Shown: in pieces, positions 22,618 through 35,336 of the stretch
Layout of the letters: each line of letters starts with the position of its first letter
How positions within the stretch are numbered: position 1 is the first letter of the stretch
Program-made: the position numbers and the translations under genes
Source of the DNA: Anoplopoma fimbria
Taxonomy: Eukaryota; Chordata; Actinopteri; Perciformes; Anoplopomatidae
Length of the DNA: 64,000 nt
Assembly (NCBI RefSeq): GCF_027596085.1
Contig: NC_072471.1
Location: 8,311,539-8,375,538, forward strand
Direction of reading: 5' to 3'
The notes under the pieces: model-generated
Seen by the model: the letters and a program-made list of their open reading frames with translations, nothing else
Databases searched by the model: none
Told to the model about the DNA's origin: nothing

Positions 22618-23037
22618 CTTTATGAGCAGTTCCTGATTTTGTATGTTTTATGAGTGGGTCCCCGTTTTCTATGTATTACGAGTGGGTCCCCGTTTTGTAT
22701 GTTTCATGAGCAGGTCCCCGTTTTGTATGTTTTATGAGCGGGTCCTCATTTTGTATGTTTCATGAGCGGGTCCCTGTTTTGTATGTTTTATGAGTGGGTC
22801 CCCGTTTTCTATGTATTACGAGTGGGTCCCCATTTTGTATGTTTTATGAGTGGGTCCTCATTTTGTATGTTTCATGAGCAGGTCTTCGTTTTGTATGTTT
22901 TATGTGTGGGTCCCCGTTTTGTATGTTTTATGAGCAGGTCCCTGTTTTGTAGGTATTCAAAGCAGGTCCCCCTTCTGTATGTTTTATAAGCCAGTCCCCG
23001 TATTGTATGTTTCATTAGCGGGTCATCGTTTTGTTTG
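22618..23037. repeat. 28-bp minisatellite, about 15 units
   Basis: Fifteen successive 28-base units of the form TTTTATGAGTGGGTCCCCG plus TTTTGTATG, with variants at the start (TTTTATG, TTTCATG, TATTACG) and in the middle (GGTCCCCG, GGTCCTCA). The ATG-rich frame across it is a repeat artefact. A few degenerate units extend left to about 22582. Confidence 0.93.
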
Positions 23038-23164
23038 TTTTGCACACACACACAAAATCATGCTCTATACTGTCCTCATGGAGACATTGTCCTTGGCAAC
23101 CAGCTGAGGTCTTTGCATGCATTGACTCGGTCTCGAACCCCCCAATTACAAGCCATGTTATCAT

Positions 23165-23232
23165 ATATAATGTGTGTGTGTGTGTGTGTGCAGCTGTCCT
23201 GGGAATTAATTAACCCTCTCTCTCTCTCTCTA

Positions 23233-23301
<69 letters not shown>
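23165..23301. repeat. Compound microsatellite: (GT)n, (TC)n, (CA)n
   Basis: A short GT run (about 23171-23190) and a TC run (23215-23230) precede 68 bases of CA repeat (23234-23301). Confidence 0.95.
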
Positions 23302-23303
<2 letters not shown>

Positions 23304-23589
23304 GGTTTCACATTTTTCAACCCATTGTCAGGTGGCAGTAACGAACCAGAAATGCAGAAATTTGCCAAAGAGAGGCAGTTCAAAAGAACACCGGTAGCAT
23401 GTAAACATGGCTGTAAACAATGCAGGTTTCAAAATTTGGATGTGTGTACTCTTGATGTGTTAAACTGAATGTAAAAAGACACTTGGTCTGTTTACAAGAA
23501 ATCTCCATAGGGAATATTTAAGGGTATTGGGTATTGGGTATAGCAGTTACATTTATTTAGTCATTGTGGGCAGGGGAGTTCCACAGTGA

Positions 23590-24450
23590 AGTTTACAGAT
23601 TTTAATATAAGATATTTTTTTATATAGAGTTATGTTATCAGATCGTCCCTTTGTATGAGTTGAGGTATCCAAATGTGTATCAGGAGGAGAAAAGTTTGAG
23701 TGCCATCCCTTAATTAGGAGTAACAAGGGTTTGAAGATTTATTTTGGTGTTTTAGTGTGAATGTGTTCCTAAGAACAGAATGTGATACGTCTGATTTTGA
23801 AACAACAAATAGTGGCAAATATTTCATTTTAAGAGATGTGTGTTTTGGGTCCAAACAGACTTATAGAATTCTTCAATAGTTGCTCAAGAAAAAGATTTCA
23901 CCTGCATCCAGAAAGCGAGAAAAGAGCAAATGGCTGAGATTAAATTGCCACTGTACAATGATTTGTCACAGAAAAATGTGATTAGTGGTCTGTCGTCTCT
24001 TTGTTTGCACAAAAGCTGCTGACATTTTCAAGCTGGTTTAAGGTTTTAAAAAATCAAACATCCTCCATATAATCAGCGTCAGAGTTCCTTTATTATTTGA
24101 TCCACCAGCTGGTTCTGGATCGGCAGAAAGCTGTTACTGTCACTATCACCAGCCTAATGCACTGTGATGAAAATGTTGCAGAAAACCCGCTCAATTCGAC
24201 TTTCCTCCCCTCTCCTCCATTTTTTTTTTTAGAGAGAGAAATCCTTTCGCAGTCAGTGCTCTCTGAGAGGAGAGACAGCATGACACTGAAGCCATTACCA
24301 AGTGTCAATGCCAAAAAAAAGGCTCCTTCGTGCTCAAATTCCTGTAGAAAGGTTGATCCTAGTCGGGAAATAATATCCATTTGTCATTTTTAATTAATCT
24401 TAAAATGGTTCTGAGACCCCCTCACCCCCATCCTATTGTGTAAGCAACTT
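23590..24450. repeat. Tandem segmental duplication, copy A (861 bp)
   Basis: 23590-24114 matches 24491-25061 almost base for base, except for a 46-base block present only in copy B. 24391-24450 matches 25061-25120. About 277 bases between them (24115-24390) exist only in copy A. The repeat is direct. Confidence 0.95.
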
Positions 24451-24490
24451 CAACAGTTGCTTACACCCCGTTTTTAAGTTTACAGATTTT

Positions 24491-25120
24491 AGTTTACAGA
24501 TTTAAATATAATATATTTTTTTATATAGAGTTATGTTATCAGATCGTCCCTTTGTATGAGTTGAGGTATCCAAATGTGTATCGGGAGGAGAAAAGTTTGA
24601 GTGCCATCCCTTAATTAGGAGTAACAAGGGTTTGAAGATTTATTTTGGTGTTTTAGTGTGAATGTGTTCCTAAGAACAGAATGTGATACGTCTGATTTTG
24701 AAACAACAAATAGTGGCAAATATTTCAGCATCAGTATTCCCTTTTTGGCTTCCAGAAGATCGAGAAGCTTGTAGTTTAAGAGATGTGTGTTTTGGGTCCA
24801 AACAGACTTATAGAATTCTTCAATAGTTGCTCAAGAAAAAGATTACACCTGCATCCAGAAAGCGAGAAAAGAGCAAATGGCTGAGATTAAATTGCCACTG
24901 TACAATGATTTGTCACAGAAAAATGTGATTAGTGGTCTGTCGTCTCTTTGTTTGCACAAAAGCTGCTGACATTTTCAAGCTGGTTTAAGATTTTAAAAAA
25001 TCAAACATCCTCCATATAATCAGCATCAGAGTTCCTTTATTATTTGATCCACCAGCTGGTTAATTAATCTTAAAATGGTTCTGAGACCCCCTCACCCCCA
25101 TCCTATTGTGTAAGCAACTT
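24491..25120. repeat. Tandem segmental duplication, copy B (630 bp)
   Basis: Direct repeat of copy A at an offset of 901 bases on the left and 670 on the right. It contains an extra 46-base block near 24728-24773 (GCATCAGTATTCCC start) and lacks about 277 bases at the 25061 join. Identity between copies is very high by eye, so the duplication is fairly recent. Confidence 0.95.
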
Positions 25121-26764
25121 GCATTCCAAACTTTTCATTTCACTCACTTAAGACTTAACATAAGTTAAGTCTGTTTAAAGGCGTCTGAATCAGGTATTCA
25201 AACCTCATATTTAATTATTGAGTGTTATTGTCGTGCATTCTACCTAGGATTTAATGTCACTTATAATGAGCCTTATGGCAGTGCCTGTTGTCTTTCTGCC
25301 AGGAAAAGTCATCTGAAACCTTCACAGGAATGATTTTATATTTTACTGACTGTGGCAGCATGCAGGCAAACCCTGTTTTGATTAAATACTTGAGACTCCA
25401 TCTCAGAGTTGTTTTATGTCGACTTTTTTTCTTTTAAGAGATTCCAAACTATTCATCTCCATAACCTCAAAAAGGAAGAAAAAAAATCAATGAATCCCAA
25501 CATTAAAAAGTGCATATAATGAGTTCAGGGAAAAAACCCAATGAAAGCAAACAGATAAAGATAATTTCCAAGAAAAAGGTATTGTGACCTTTCAAAAGAT
25601 AAGAAAACCTTTTTCCTCAGTTAGTCACACAGAAAGTGTTGGGCTCTTGCTGCAATGCAGACAGAAAAAGGGACGGGAGTGATGACTTTGAGTGAGCTCT
25701 CCTTACAGTGGCTTAAAGAAAGAAAAGTCTTGGAATTGAAGTGAATTAACCATTCCCTCTGAAGCCATAGATTCCTATGAGACGACAGGTTTGCTCCTCC
25801 TCTTGAGGTCAATAAATTAAATGGAAGTCTCCCGCTGCCATGTTGCTCCTCTTTCCAGAGCATGACAGTATAATGGATGTCAGGGTGGATCGGAGCATTT
25901 GACTATCATTCAACAGGCATGTGTAACGCTCTGATAAGAAGCGCTGGGGAATGCCAACTTATAGGACATCTACTTGTGCTTTTCCATAAGTGCTCTTTCC
26001 CTCTTTTTCTTCAATAGTCAGACACACCTACAGCTTGAAACATCGTGACAGAGAGTAGAGGAGTATCGGCCTTTTATTCTCATGGCTCATACCCCCATAA
26101 TTTCACTTAAGCAACGGGGTTTCTACATCAGCTCAATTCACCACAGGCCGTATCATCCTTCATCAACACAAACGGAGACGTGGTGTTTTGTCTTGCAGGG
26201 ACAGTTTTCAGGGAAATACTCATAAATTTTATTAACTTTTTTGACATATCTCAATGTTCTGCTAAAAGTGATACCCAAGTAGCCGGACACCAAAGAGAAG
26301 AGGCATCATCAATCATCGCTCAACCTGTCCCCAGATTCTAAGCTGGATATTTGATGCAGGATATTGCCATACCTGAAGGTTTATTGAGTTGAAACTCTTC
26401 AAATAAAAAGTAATTTAATGCCTCAGACCTTGTAGTAAGAGTTTAAGTTTTAAAATCATTTTTGTAAGATTGTAAAGGTTCTTGACGAGACAGTGCTCAT
26501 TGATGAATTAATATGAGTTTCTGTTGCTTTTGGGGTGTCGAGCACAAATCAATGGAAGTTCATGTGACCTAGAACCAATACTTTTTTTGGACAATCACAT
26601 CAATTACAAAATAAATAACGTCAAAATTTTAAATACTTTCTGAGTGTGTCACACATTCAAAAACTACTTTTGGGATTGTGACGGTTTAAACCATTCATTC
26701 CAATATATAAAAGCCACCAAGAAAGATGTTTTTCCTGCCATTTCTGGGTGAGAAACGTGTGCCT
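25121..26764. other. Noncoding, no feature recognised
   Basis: AT-rich intronic or intergenic DNA. The open frames are short and overlap on both strands, and none resembles a known domain. Confidence 0.6.
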
Positions 26765-26995
26765 CATTATTGATTATCTCTGATCTACCAATTATTTCCT
26801 TGATTAATCATTCAGTCATGAAATACAGAAAAGATATTACATTTGAAATACGATACAACTGCAAAAAGCTGCAAATTATCCCATTAGAGAAGCTTTTATT
26901 GATAAATGACCTGGCAGATTAATCAATTATCAAAGTAGCGGCTGAATTTTTCTTTGCAGATCAACTAATCACGTATCTTTTCAGCTCTATTTTAG
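26765..26995. repeat. Remnant of an ATTAATCGATTA-type teleost repeat
   Basis: Opens with an ATTATTTCCTTGATTAATCA phrase and closes with AGATTAATCAATTATCAAAG, the typical two ends of a common fish repeat as I remember it. The interior is eroded. A related remnant is at 50940-51010 and 51580-51610. Confidence 0.5.
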
Positions 26996-29900
26996 ATATT
27001 TGCTGGTGAAATACACCACACTCTTATATCATCCATCACACAATTCTGCTTTAATTTAAAAAACAACACAGTATCTGAGAAGAGAAAAGAAGAACGGTCA
27101 TCAAGATAAAATGGGAAAAATAAATGTCTTGCATGTTTTACTCTGGGGAACCAAAGATGATCACATTTAGCAACGGCTTGCATTTAAGATCAGATACGTA
27201 GTAAAGTCTAGATGTAAAAGTAAACTGTACGGCAACAGGAGAACTGAATGTTTGCAGACCTTGGGGGTTTCCTTAGCTGAAACATTAGAAACACCAAATG
27301 ATCAGTGTGAGGCTCATGAGCCAGTGAGAATTAGTCCTATCAAACCCTCCATTTGCCCCATTGATCCGGACACAGCTGTGGGTTCCTGTTGAAGGTAAGG
27401 GAGGAAGAAAGCCAATATCGCCCACAAATCAATGGACCTTCAGTGACTCCATGTGTGCTCCAGCAAATACACACAAGACAATCCACCACTCTGGAGCGCA
27501 GACAAACATCAGGTACAAAACGCTGCCCATTTCTCTCCTCTCTCTCTAATTACTGACGTAATCCCCGCCGAGTACATAAAGGAGAATCTATCGATAGGCC
27601 TTCTTTCAGATCCTTTGCTTACAAAGGCAGGAGGCGATGGATTCGGCAGGAAAAATGGAGTAAACTATTTAATGAATCAATTATAAGACCCTAGAAGGGG
27701 TGAGTCACTTGTGTTTTTAACTGTACTGGCTGATCAAAAAAGATTTCGACCGTTACCACTCCGTGAGGAATGGATTTTAGTTTCTTTAATTTAAACCATT
27801 AGCATCTCAAAACCAAGTTCTCAATCAGTGAACTTGTCTAAATACATATGGGGAGCATGTAATTAAGCAACATCCCCTCTGTGGTGTGTTAATGATGAAC
27901 ACAAATATTATCACAGCACACATGTATGCTTCTAAAATCACTTAGCTGGACATGAATTATGGATGTTTTTTTAATAAGTCTTTGCTCCTGGAGGTAACAA
28001 ATCAAAGAATGTAGTTTCAAAAGGCAAGTCTTTCTGAGCTCACTCATCACACAACACTAAGAGTCGATATGAGATGATCCTCCATATTTCATTTTTAAGG
28101 ATATTTTTTATCCTTTGACCTGAGTATGAGGATCATTAAAAAACGTTCAGCAATATTAAAATCAGCTTATATCATGCATGCATACGCAGTTTAAGTAATT
28201 ATTTATTTTGTAACAAATGTGACAATGTGAAAGAGGTCGCTTGTAGGGCTGAATCACTGAGAATATCACCCAAATCTGCAGCTCTATTTGGTTTTATGGA
28301 GCTCTATAGCAAGTTTTAAAATGGGGTCTATGGAGATTGACTCACTTTTGGAACCAGCCTCAAGCGAAACTGCAGTTTTAGGCACTTCGGCGTTGGCAAC
28401 AACGACACATAACTTCCCATATGCTCTTCGTGCAAGGGAGAAAGTTGTGGATGGAAAAGACAAAACATGCTGCCATAAGCATGTCTTGTCTTGTGCAATA
28501 AGCTTTTCCCCCTATTCTCCCGCTAGCCTTTCCGTCTTTTCATAGCCACTTCAAGTCTTGGGGGTACACTTCACAGGAGGTAGTTTAAGTTGCATGCTCA
28601 CAGTTTCCTTCCAATTGGTAAACACTGGTCTCAGGTGGGAGAAGACCACACAGGTCACATGGGTCTGTTCCAAGGGCAAAAATGGACCTTGAGTGGAAAA
28701 AGAATTGACCATTTTCACCTCTCTCTTTGCTATGTGGAAGGTAAGCCTCTGACTCACAGATCCCAGTACAAGCCTGGAGGAAAAACCCAAACACATACAG
28801 CTGAGGTTGGGCCAACACAGAGTCTTGATGTCTAACATTAATGTAAATGAACCTGTGCTGGGGCAAGACTTCACCAAACAACAGACACAGGTCATAAAAC
28901 AACCAAGGAGCTCCTGTTTGCGTCTCACTGAACCTATAAATACCACATACTCCAAGTCTGCTGGAAAATAGGCATAAAGGCAACAGTATGCTAACATACA
29001 CATCTTGTTTGTTGCCCCCAAGAGGCCAATTAATCATAAATGCTCCTCTAAGAGTTCTTGTTTGAAAAATGTACAGCTACTAAACATCTCTTTTTTGCTG
29101 ACGTCTAGAAGTTGTAGTTGATATTAAGGGGAAAAAGGCTATTTTTAACCGTTTTAGATCCCATCACTAGTCATATTTTGCATCTATTCTACAATATATG
29201 CAAGCGTGTTGCATCCATCGATCAATTTATATCTTAGCTACGTATTTTGCAGCATTCTAAGCCCGCCCACTTTTAAGAAAATATATGCATTGTTTGATCT
29301 TGCTGCTTCACTTATAGTATTTTAATTATCTTTTGTTTGGACAGTGTTTGTTATTTGCTGCTACTTCCTATGATCATGTTGAGCTCTTTTGAAAAGATCT
29401 CACTCGAAATAATCTCAGTTTGACCAATGCCCATATCCTTTTTCTTGCTAAATGTATGCTTCTTAACACCAAATAAAGGTAAACTTAAAGAAGAAAGTGC
29501 ATTTTAAAAAACATGTCACACAGAAATATATCTACTTGGATGAGAATTGCTGTTCCTACCAAGCCATATCAGATGTTTAGATAACAGAAACAAAAGAAAA
29601 CACATTTTATTGACAGATTTTTCTTTACGGTTCACTGTTTGTTTATCTTTAGTAACAGACAGCGACTGCAGCACTATGTCCTTGGGAAAAGACAGGCAGA
29701 AAAAAAATCCCCTTGTGAGTGGCTTTCCCATCTCAGTAGTTATGATTCAGAAGAGGAGCAAACGCTTCACCTAGACACAGGGCATATTGAAAGGATTGAA
29801 AGGAGTTTCTCAGTCTGTGTGTTCCTTGAGCTGAGCTTTTCAGAGATTCCAGCACAGATGAAATGAGAAGTGTATAGACTAGAGGAGGGCCTTTGAAGAA

Positions 29901-31264
29901 AAAAAAAAAGAAAAGAATGTAAAGTCAAGCATAAAGCTCATATATACAGCCATAAACACGGATTACTGAAGGGTTACAGCAGGAATACAGATACACATAT
30001 GGTAAATCATATAAGAGAAGGTTAAGACAATGCTGCTCTGTGCAATGACTGCTATTGAAGAAAAGTGAATAATTTCTCACAGGGCCGTCGGACGCCTTAA
30101 TTGAAGCACGCCACCATTTCTCGTGTGTTAAGGTGCAGATGATTAGAGCAGAATGCCACACATTTTCTGACTTGTGTTTTGTGAAGGTCAGACAGTGGGG
30201 GAGAGAGTATCTCTCAGAACAGCCCTGGAGGAGCCCACAGGGAGCCTCGCTCCGGAACAAAAACAGCGTGTGTGTGTGTGTGTGTGTGTCTTTTTTTGAG
30301 TGTGTGTGCGTGTATTGTGTTCGGGGCCAAATCTTGAAAGTGAGCTCAGTTTGCGGTTTCAGAATGATGGGCTTGTTTAATGATGAAAACACAATAATAA
30401 GGATGACAAACAATGGCTCGGTGAGAGCACCGGAGCTGAAACAGCTGAAATTGATGACTTCTATTTATGCATGAATGCCTCCATTACGCTGATCACATTA
30501 TATCTACGCCTCCAAACACCCACTCAGTCGCTTATCCTCCCACTCATCTCTGTGCCCCTTTTTTTCTTTATTATTACCACTCATAGGAGGACATTATGAG
30601 CCCCATGCTGTCACTGGTATGACAAACTCCAGTGGTTATCAATTACCCTCCTTTTTCAGGATTATAAAAACTGCAGTACCACAAAACAAGACTATATTCA
30701 ACTTCCTTTGCAAATGCAACTCCATTCCCTCCCTCTCTTTATATCTATTCAGCTTTGTAATATTTTAGCCATGTTTTCACATGAGGAAAAGGCTGCACAA
30801 AGAGAGCCAGGGGAGCCACACAAATGGATTAAACTTTCAATAAGGGCTTCTTCTCAGTAGAGACTGATTGGTAGAATACCGCAAAAAAAATATATTATTT
30901 TAGCACTGACTCAAGAGGTAAACAAGCTTGGTATTTTTGAGTTTTCTCAAAACTTTTTAACAAATTGACATGTATCCAGCTTTACTCTCTGCAGTGTGCT
31001 GAATACATACATCATATCACCATAAAAACGTTGGTGATCTTGAGGTTTAACATTGAACTGATTCATATAAAGAAACTCTAAAATGCAAGTCCATCAAAAA
31101 AGAAAAAGTTTCACACAAGGCTGGTATATTCTTAAGTCCCGAGAAGTTGACCGTAGTGAGCCTCGAAGGCCCCAAGGTGTCGATGCGGCGATGTTTGTTT
31201 TTTTTACAAATTTGTGTCTAGTTTAATTCATTTTGGTTTTGAATTAATGCTTATATGGAGCATA
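26996..31264. other. Noncoding; one probable repeat remnant and a short GT run
   Basis: No coding exon was recognised. A segment at about 28240-28420 with the phrases CACTTTTGGAACCAGCCTCA and GCACTTCGGCGTTGGC looks like a widespread fish repeat. A short GT tract lies at 30269-30290. Frames of up to 156 codons around 28551-29037 overlap on both strands and show no domain. Confidence 0.5.
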
Positions 31265-31375
31265 TCCTTTAACCTGCAGTAACAGTTTTTTGGCCTCGTG
31301 CAGGCTGTTGATTGCAATCTGCAACCTCACAGCTAGATGCCATTAATTCCAACACACTGGTCACTGGCTCAAAAG
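31265..31375. repeat. Dispersed repeat family B, partial copy 2
   Basis: Contains TTGCAATCTGCAACCTCACA followed by GCTAGATGCCATTAATTCC and ACACACTGG, parallel to the family B copy at 3882-4064. Confidence 0.55.
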
Positions 31376-34300
31376 GGACCAAGAGCCCATTTTTGGAATC
31401 TGAAATTGATTATGTATATGCAAAGAAAAGCAGTCATTGGAAAAATTCTGCTAGATTTCTGCTGCAAAAATGTAAGTTTGTTTAAATATTTCATGGTTTG
31501 GTCGAACTTGCACTCATACAAACTGATATAAGGTTTAACTCAACCTGCAACAGTATTCATGAGCATTATGGTTTCTCCATGTGCGAAATGTCAGAGCTAA
31601 AAGGGTTCACAGGCTAATCGCAGACAGATGTGGCAGCGCATTAAGAGTATATGCTGGAAGAGGCTACACAGTGTAAATGTTTTGAGCATTTTAGATCACT
31701 TGATCATTTTAGATCACGCTCATATAGGTCTGCTGTATTCATACAGTCGCCCATTCTCATCCCGACCATTAATCTTCACCCCTGAATATCCTGTGCACAG
31801 CCCCAGCTGCAGGGGACGTCTTATCGCCGCTCCTCGTCCTGGCGCTTGTCTCCCTGTTCGGGTGCCTTTTGATTGCTAGAAATAGCTGGGTTTGTTCCCC
31901 TTTAGATCCTGGCTGTCTGGCTGCTGGACCCCCTTGCAGTCTGATCCCCCCTGGCAGCCACTGACAGCCCAGAAAACAGAGCTCCGTCCCTCAAGCCCCG
32001 CGCTGTTAGCATCAACAGTCAGCGCCTCCCTCTCTCAGACGCCGTCTCCTGCCTACTCTACAAAAGGCACCAATTTAGAGGTGCCTGTCTAATTGAATAG
32101 GCGACATTTATCTTAACGTGAGCGTGCTTCTGTGTGTGAGTGTTCCTCTCAAGAACGCCGCCGAAAGCACCTTGAGTCACTTGTTCATTAAAGTGTGCTG
32201 GATGAGAAAGCCCTTGCACACAGCGTGGGCAGTTTTGTCCGCCTGTTGATTAAGCCATCCTCTCTCCTTCTCTCTTTTTCCATCCTGTCTGCCGTTCTCT
32301 CTCTATCTCTCTCCCTCTTTCTCTTCCCTTCCCTGCTGTATTTCTGTCCACTTGAGAAATGCCGTTCATATCTCTTGAGTTTTTAATTTTGCTTGTAAAC
32401 AGACTGGAGTTGAAAGGCTGTGACAGCTCATTCAAGAGTCTCCTTAAAAGTCACTATGGAATGAGGTAAACAATGCTGTAGCGGATAAGACCCGACATCG
32501 TGCTTGTTTCTGTGGAAGGTTCGTCCGTAATCTTTTAGCCAGGAAGTCACTCAATATATCATGATTTTAGATTGCGCATCGCCACTTTCGGTCCGTCACA
32601 GACACACTGTTCAGCATACTTAGTTCAGCTCGAGGGTTCGTGCTTAAGATTTGTTTATCTATAGAGTGGAGGCTGAGGATAATTTGGAAATGCAGTTACG
32701 ATAAATTAGTGACGTTTGCTAAAAGTTTTTTTATGGCTTAGACAAGAATAAGAATGTCCATGGCAACCTTTCAAACCACTCTTGCAGAATAATCCACTTC
32801 TCTGCTGTCACTCTGTATGCTCGGTATTCATGCTTCTATCTCAGTTGTAATGCACAGATTTCTAAAGCCTACAGCAGGTGCAATTTATTTTTTGTTAAAA
32901 GAAGTAAGTTAACTTTAACATAGAAGTAACAACCTATACCAAACTATTTAACAAGTTCTTCTGTTTCTCTATACAGTTACATTACATGTAATAAACAGAC
33001 ACTTTATAACTAAAGCTCAGGGACAAGACTCATGTTTGGATCTTGTCCTACAGAAAAGTTGATATAGAGAAGAAAACTTTTTCGAATGAAGTTGGCATTG
33101 AACTCACTGGAGTTAAGATAAAGAACACGAAAAAAAGGTTCCCCACACTCACATACAGCCTCACACACAAGGAGATCTTGGAGTAGGACGGAGAACAAAA
33201 GTTTGACTGATGATGATGATGCAGTCGTATCAAGACGCAAGGACTTGCACCAAATCAATGAAATGTTAACTATCTGTGGGCTCCAGAGTTTTCTTTGAGA
33301 AAGAAGCTGAGAGACTTTCTGCTACTTCAAAGTCTGTACACCCATCCATCACCCTGCTCTGCACTGCCGTGTTGTTTAACTGTTTCTATGTGGTAACTGA
33401 GCATATGTCGTCAGTTAGAACAAACATGTATTTAGTTTTCAGTGCACGTATTCTTACATATGTTCAAACACTGTCAGTCCTTATGATCCAAATGTTTGTT
33501 ATAGGTCCTCTAAGTTACAGAGTTTCCATAGCAACCCTTAAACTTGTTTTCAGATCCCCTCATTTTTGAAGTCCCAGCATTTGTTAATGTGCAACCAAAT
33601 TCCAAATTTTGGTAGAGTGACCCAAGCTACATTTGTTATCTCAAAAATGTATTACGGTGCATGCAAACTCAATTTGTTATGCCAGTTAGAAATGTCTGAT
33701 AAGCATAGCATCTGGTCTTGTGCCCCTAATGTCTGAAATTTGTCATTTTGTGGCCACAGAATTTGTTAAAACATCCCGATTTTTTAAATCCTTAATTTTG
33801 GTTATGAGCAACCAAATTCAGGTTTTGACAAAGGGACATGCAATTTTTTTGTAACCTTCAATATTTGTTATGGTCCCCAGAAACCACAGTTATGTATGAA
33901 ATGCATGAAATGTTATCTGTACTTCTAACCGTGCAACCCAAGTCTCATTCATATCAAACATATGGTGTCCCACCCACACTAAAAAAGGAAATTTAAGACA
34001 TTTGGGTCATACTTAAACCTCGGTTATACTCCCAAAATTGACTTGTACAAGGACAGCTGCGGACACCACAGATAAGTACTAGTTCTGTTTATACTGCTAC
34101 TATGCTACCACTTGTAATATAGAGGCTGTGAACTGAGCAAAGGAATAATCGGATTTGGGAGCCTCCTGTTGGCTGTTGGATACTCAGAAGCAACGTGTTT
34201 CCTTTGTGCAGGATGACTCCGGTGGGGTCTAATTTGAATACTAATGAAAGCTTGGTCCACCCCTATATATTGTACAACCTCAGATTCAGAGCAGGACTCC

Positions 34301-34937
34301 ATATTGCATACCACACACCGGAGAGGAGATATTGCTCATCCTCTGGATTTAACCATGATTCCAGTCTCAGATAACCTACATCCACCACCTACACACACGG
34401 CAACATTTCCCCACAGAGGTTTACCACCCACTTCCCCCAAAACCAGGCGTCACACTGGGCGGCCGAGAGGGAGCACGACGTAAGCTGCTGGTGGAGAGAT
34501 AACGCCTCCAGTTACCTGTAATCCCACACCAGTATCTCACAGACAGCTTAATGGTCACAGCAGCAGTATAGGACTGGAATTAACCGAGACTGAGAACATG
34601 TACTGTAAGAGCCACGCACAGAAAAGACTGACAGTGTTTCTGCTACATTTTCTTGGTAATACAAATTATTTTCTGCAATCTATTCTCAAAATGTTTTTCT
34701 ATTTTGCATTTTGTTTCTCCTGACATTTTAAGCTGCTACAGGTGGCTTTTCTTTTCCTCAGATCGTCTTTTGTTTATTTCAAACAAACCACAAAACCCCA
34801 ACAAAATAATATTGCAGTGTGGTGCAACATGACAGCAGTCACTTCTTTACCTCCAAACTGATGAGGGGTATGACAATGCCTATTACACCATCTCAAAACT
34901 GAAGTAAATTGCCCCTCTTATAGAGACAGGACAGGTA
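31376..34937. other. Noncoding; a GC-rich block and a diverged internal repeat
   Basis: A relatively GC-rich block (about 31780-32110) stands out from the AT-rich surroundings. A pair of diverged segments lies at 33558-33645 and 33780-33865. A CT-rich run lies at 32262-32330. I recognise no coding exon here. Confidence 0.5.
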
Positions 34938-35336
34938 ATGTTAAGAGTATCCATCCATCCATCCATCTTCCGTAACCTGCTTATCCAGTTAAGGGTCGCA
35001 GGGGTGCTGGAGCCGATCTCAGCTGTCAATGGGTGAAGGCAGGGTACACCCTGGACAGGTCGCCAGTCTGTCGCAGGGCTGACATATAGAGACAAACAAC
35101 CATTCACGCTCACATTCACACCTACGGGCAATTTAGAGTCTTCAATGCACCTAAGCTGCATGTCTTTGGACTGTGGGAGGAAGCCGGAGAACCCGGAGAG
35201 AACCCACGCTGACACAGGGAGAACATGCAAACTCCACACAGAAGGTTGTCCAGCCGGGGAGTGAACCCGGGCCCCTCTTGCTGTGAGGCGACAGTGCTAA
35301 CTGTCTACACCACCGTGCAGCCCATGTTAAGAGTAT
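34938..35336 (-). mobile_element. Complete tRNA-derived SINE-like retroposon with 13-bp target duplication
   Basis: The body is 34951-35323 (373 bp), read on the - strand. It starts GGGCTGCACGGTGGTGTAG and has an A-box-like region (35294-35312) and a B-box-like region (GGGTTCACTCCCC, 35256-35268). It continues into a conserved body (TTTGCATGTTCTCCCTGTGT, TCCCACAGTCCAAAGACATG) and ends in a GGAT repeat tail at 34951-34967. The 13 bases ATGTTAAGAGTAT occur at both sides (34938-34950 and 35324-35336). Short tandem 3' tails of this kind suggest mobilisation by an L2/CR1-like LINE. I recognise the body as one of the most abundant teleost retroposons; the family name is left open. Confidence 0.9.

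Noticed and set aside
22762..22989. 75-codon frame rich in FCMF and GPHFVCF motifs
   Set aside because: It is produced by the 28-bp minisatellite; the period is not a multiple of three and the frame has no gene context.
22618..23037. CRISPR-like regular array
   Set aside because: There are no unique spacers between units, the units abut directly, and the genome is eukaryotic.
28551..29037. Two overlapping - strand frames of 150 and 156 codons
   Set aside because: They are in different frames over the same DNA, with no recognisable domain, splice context or conservation evidence.
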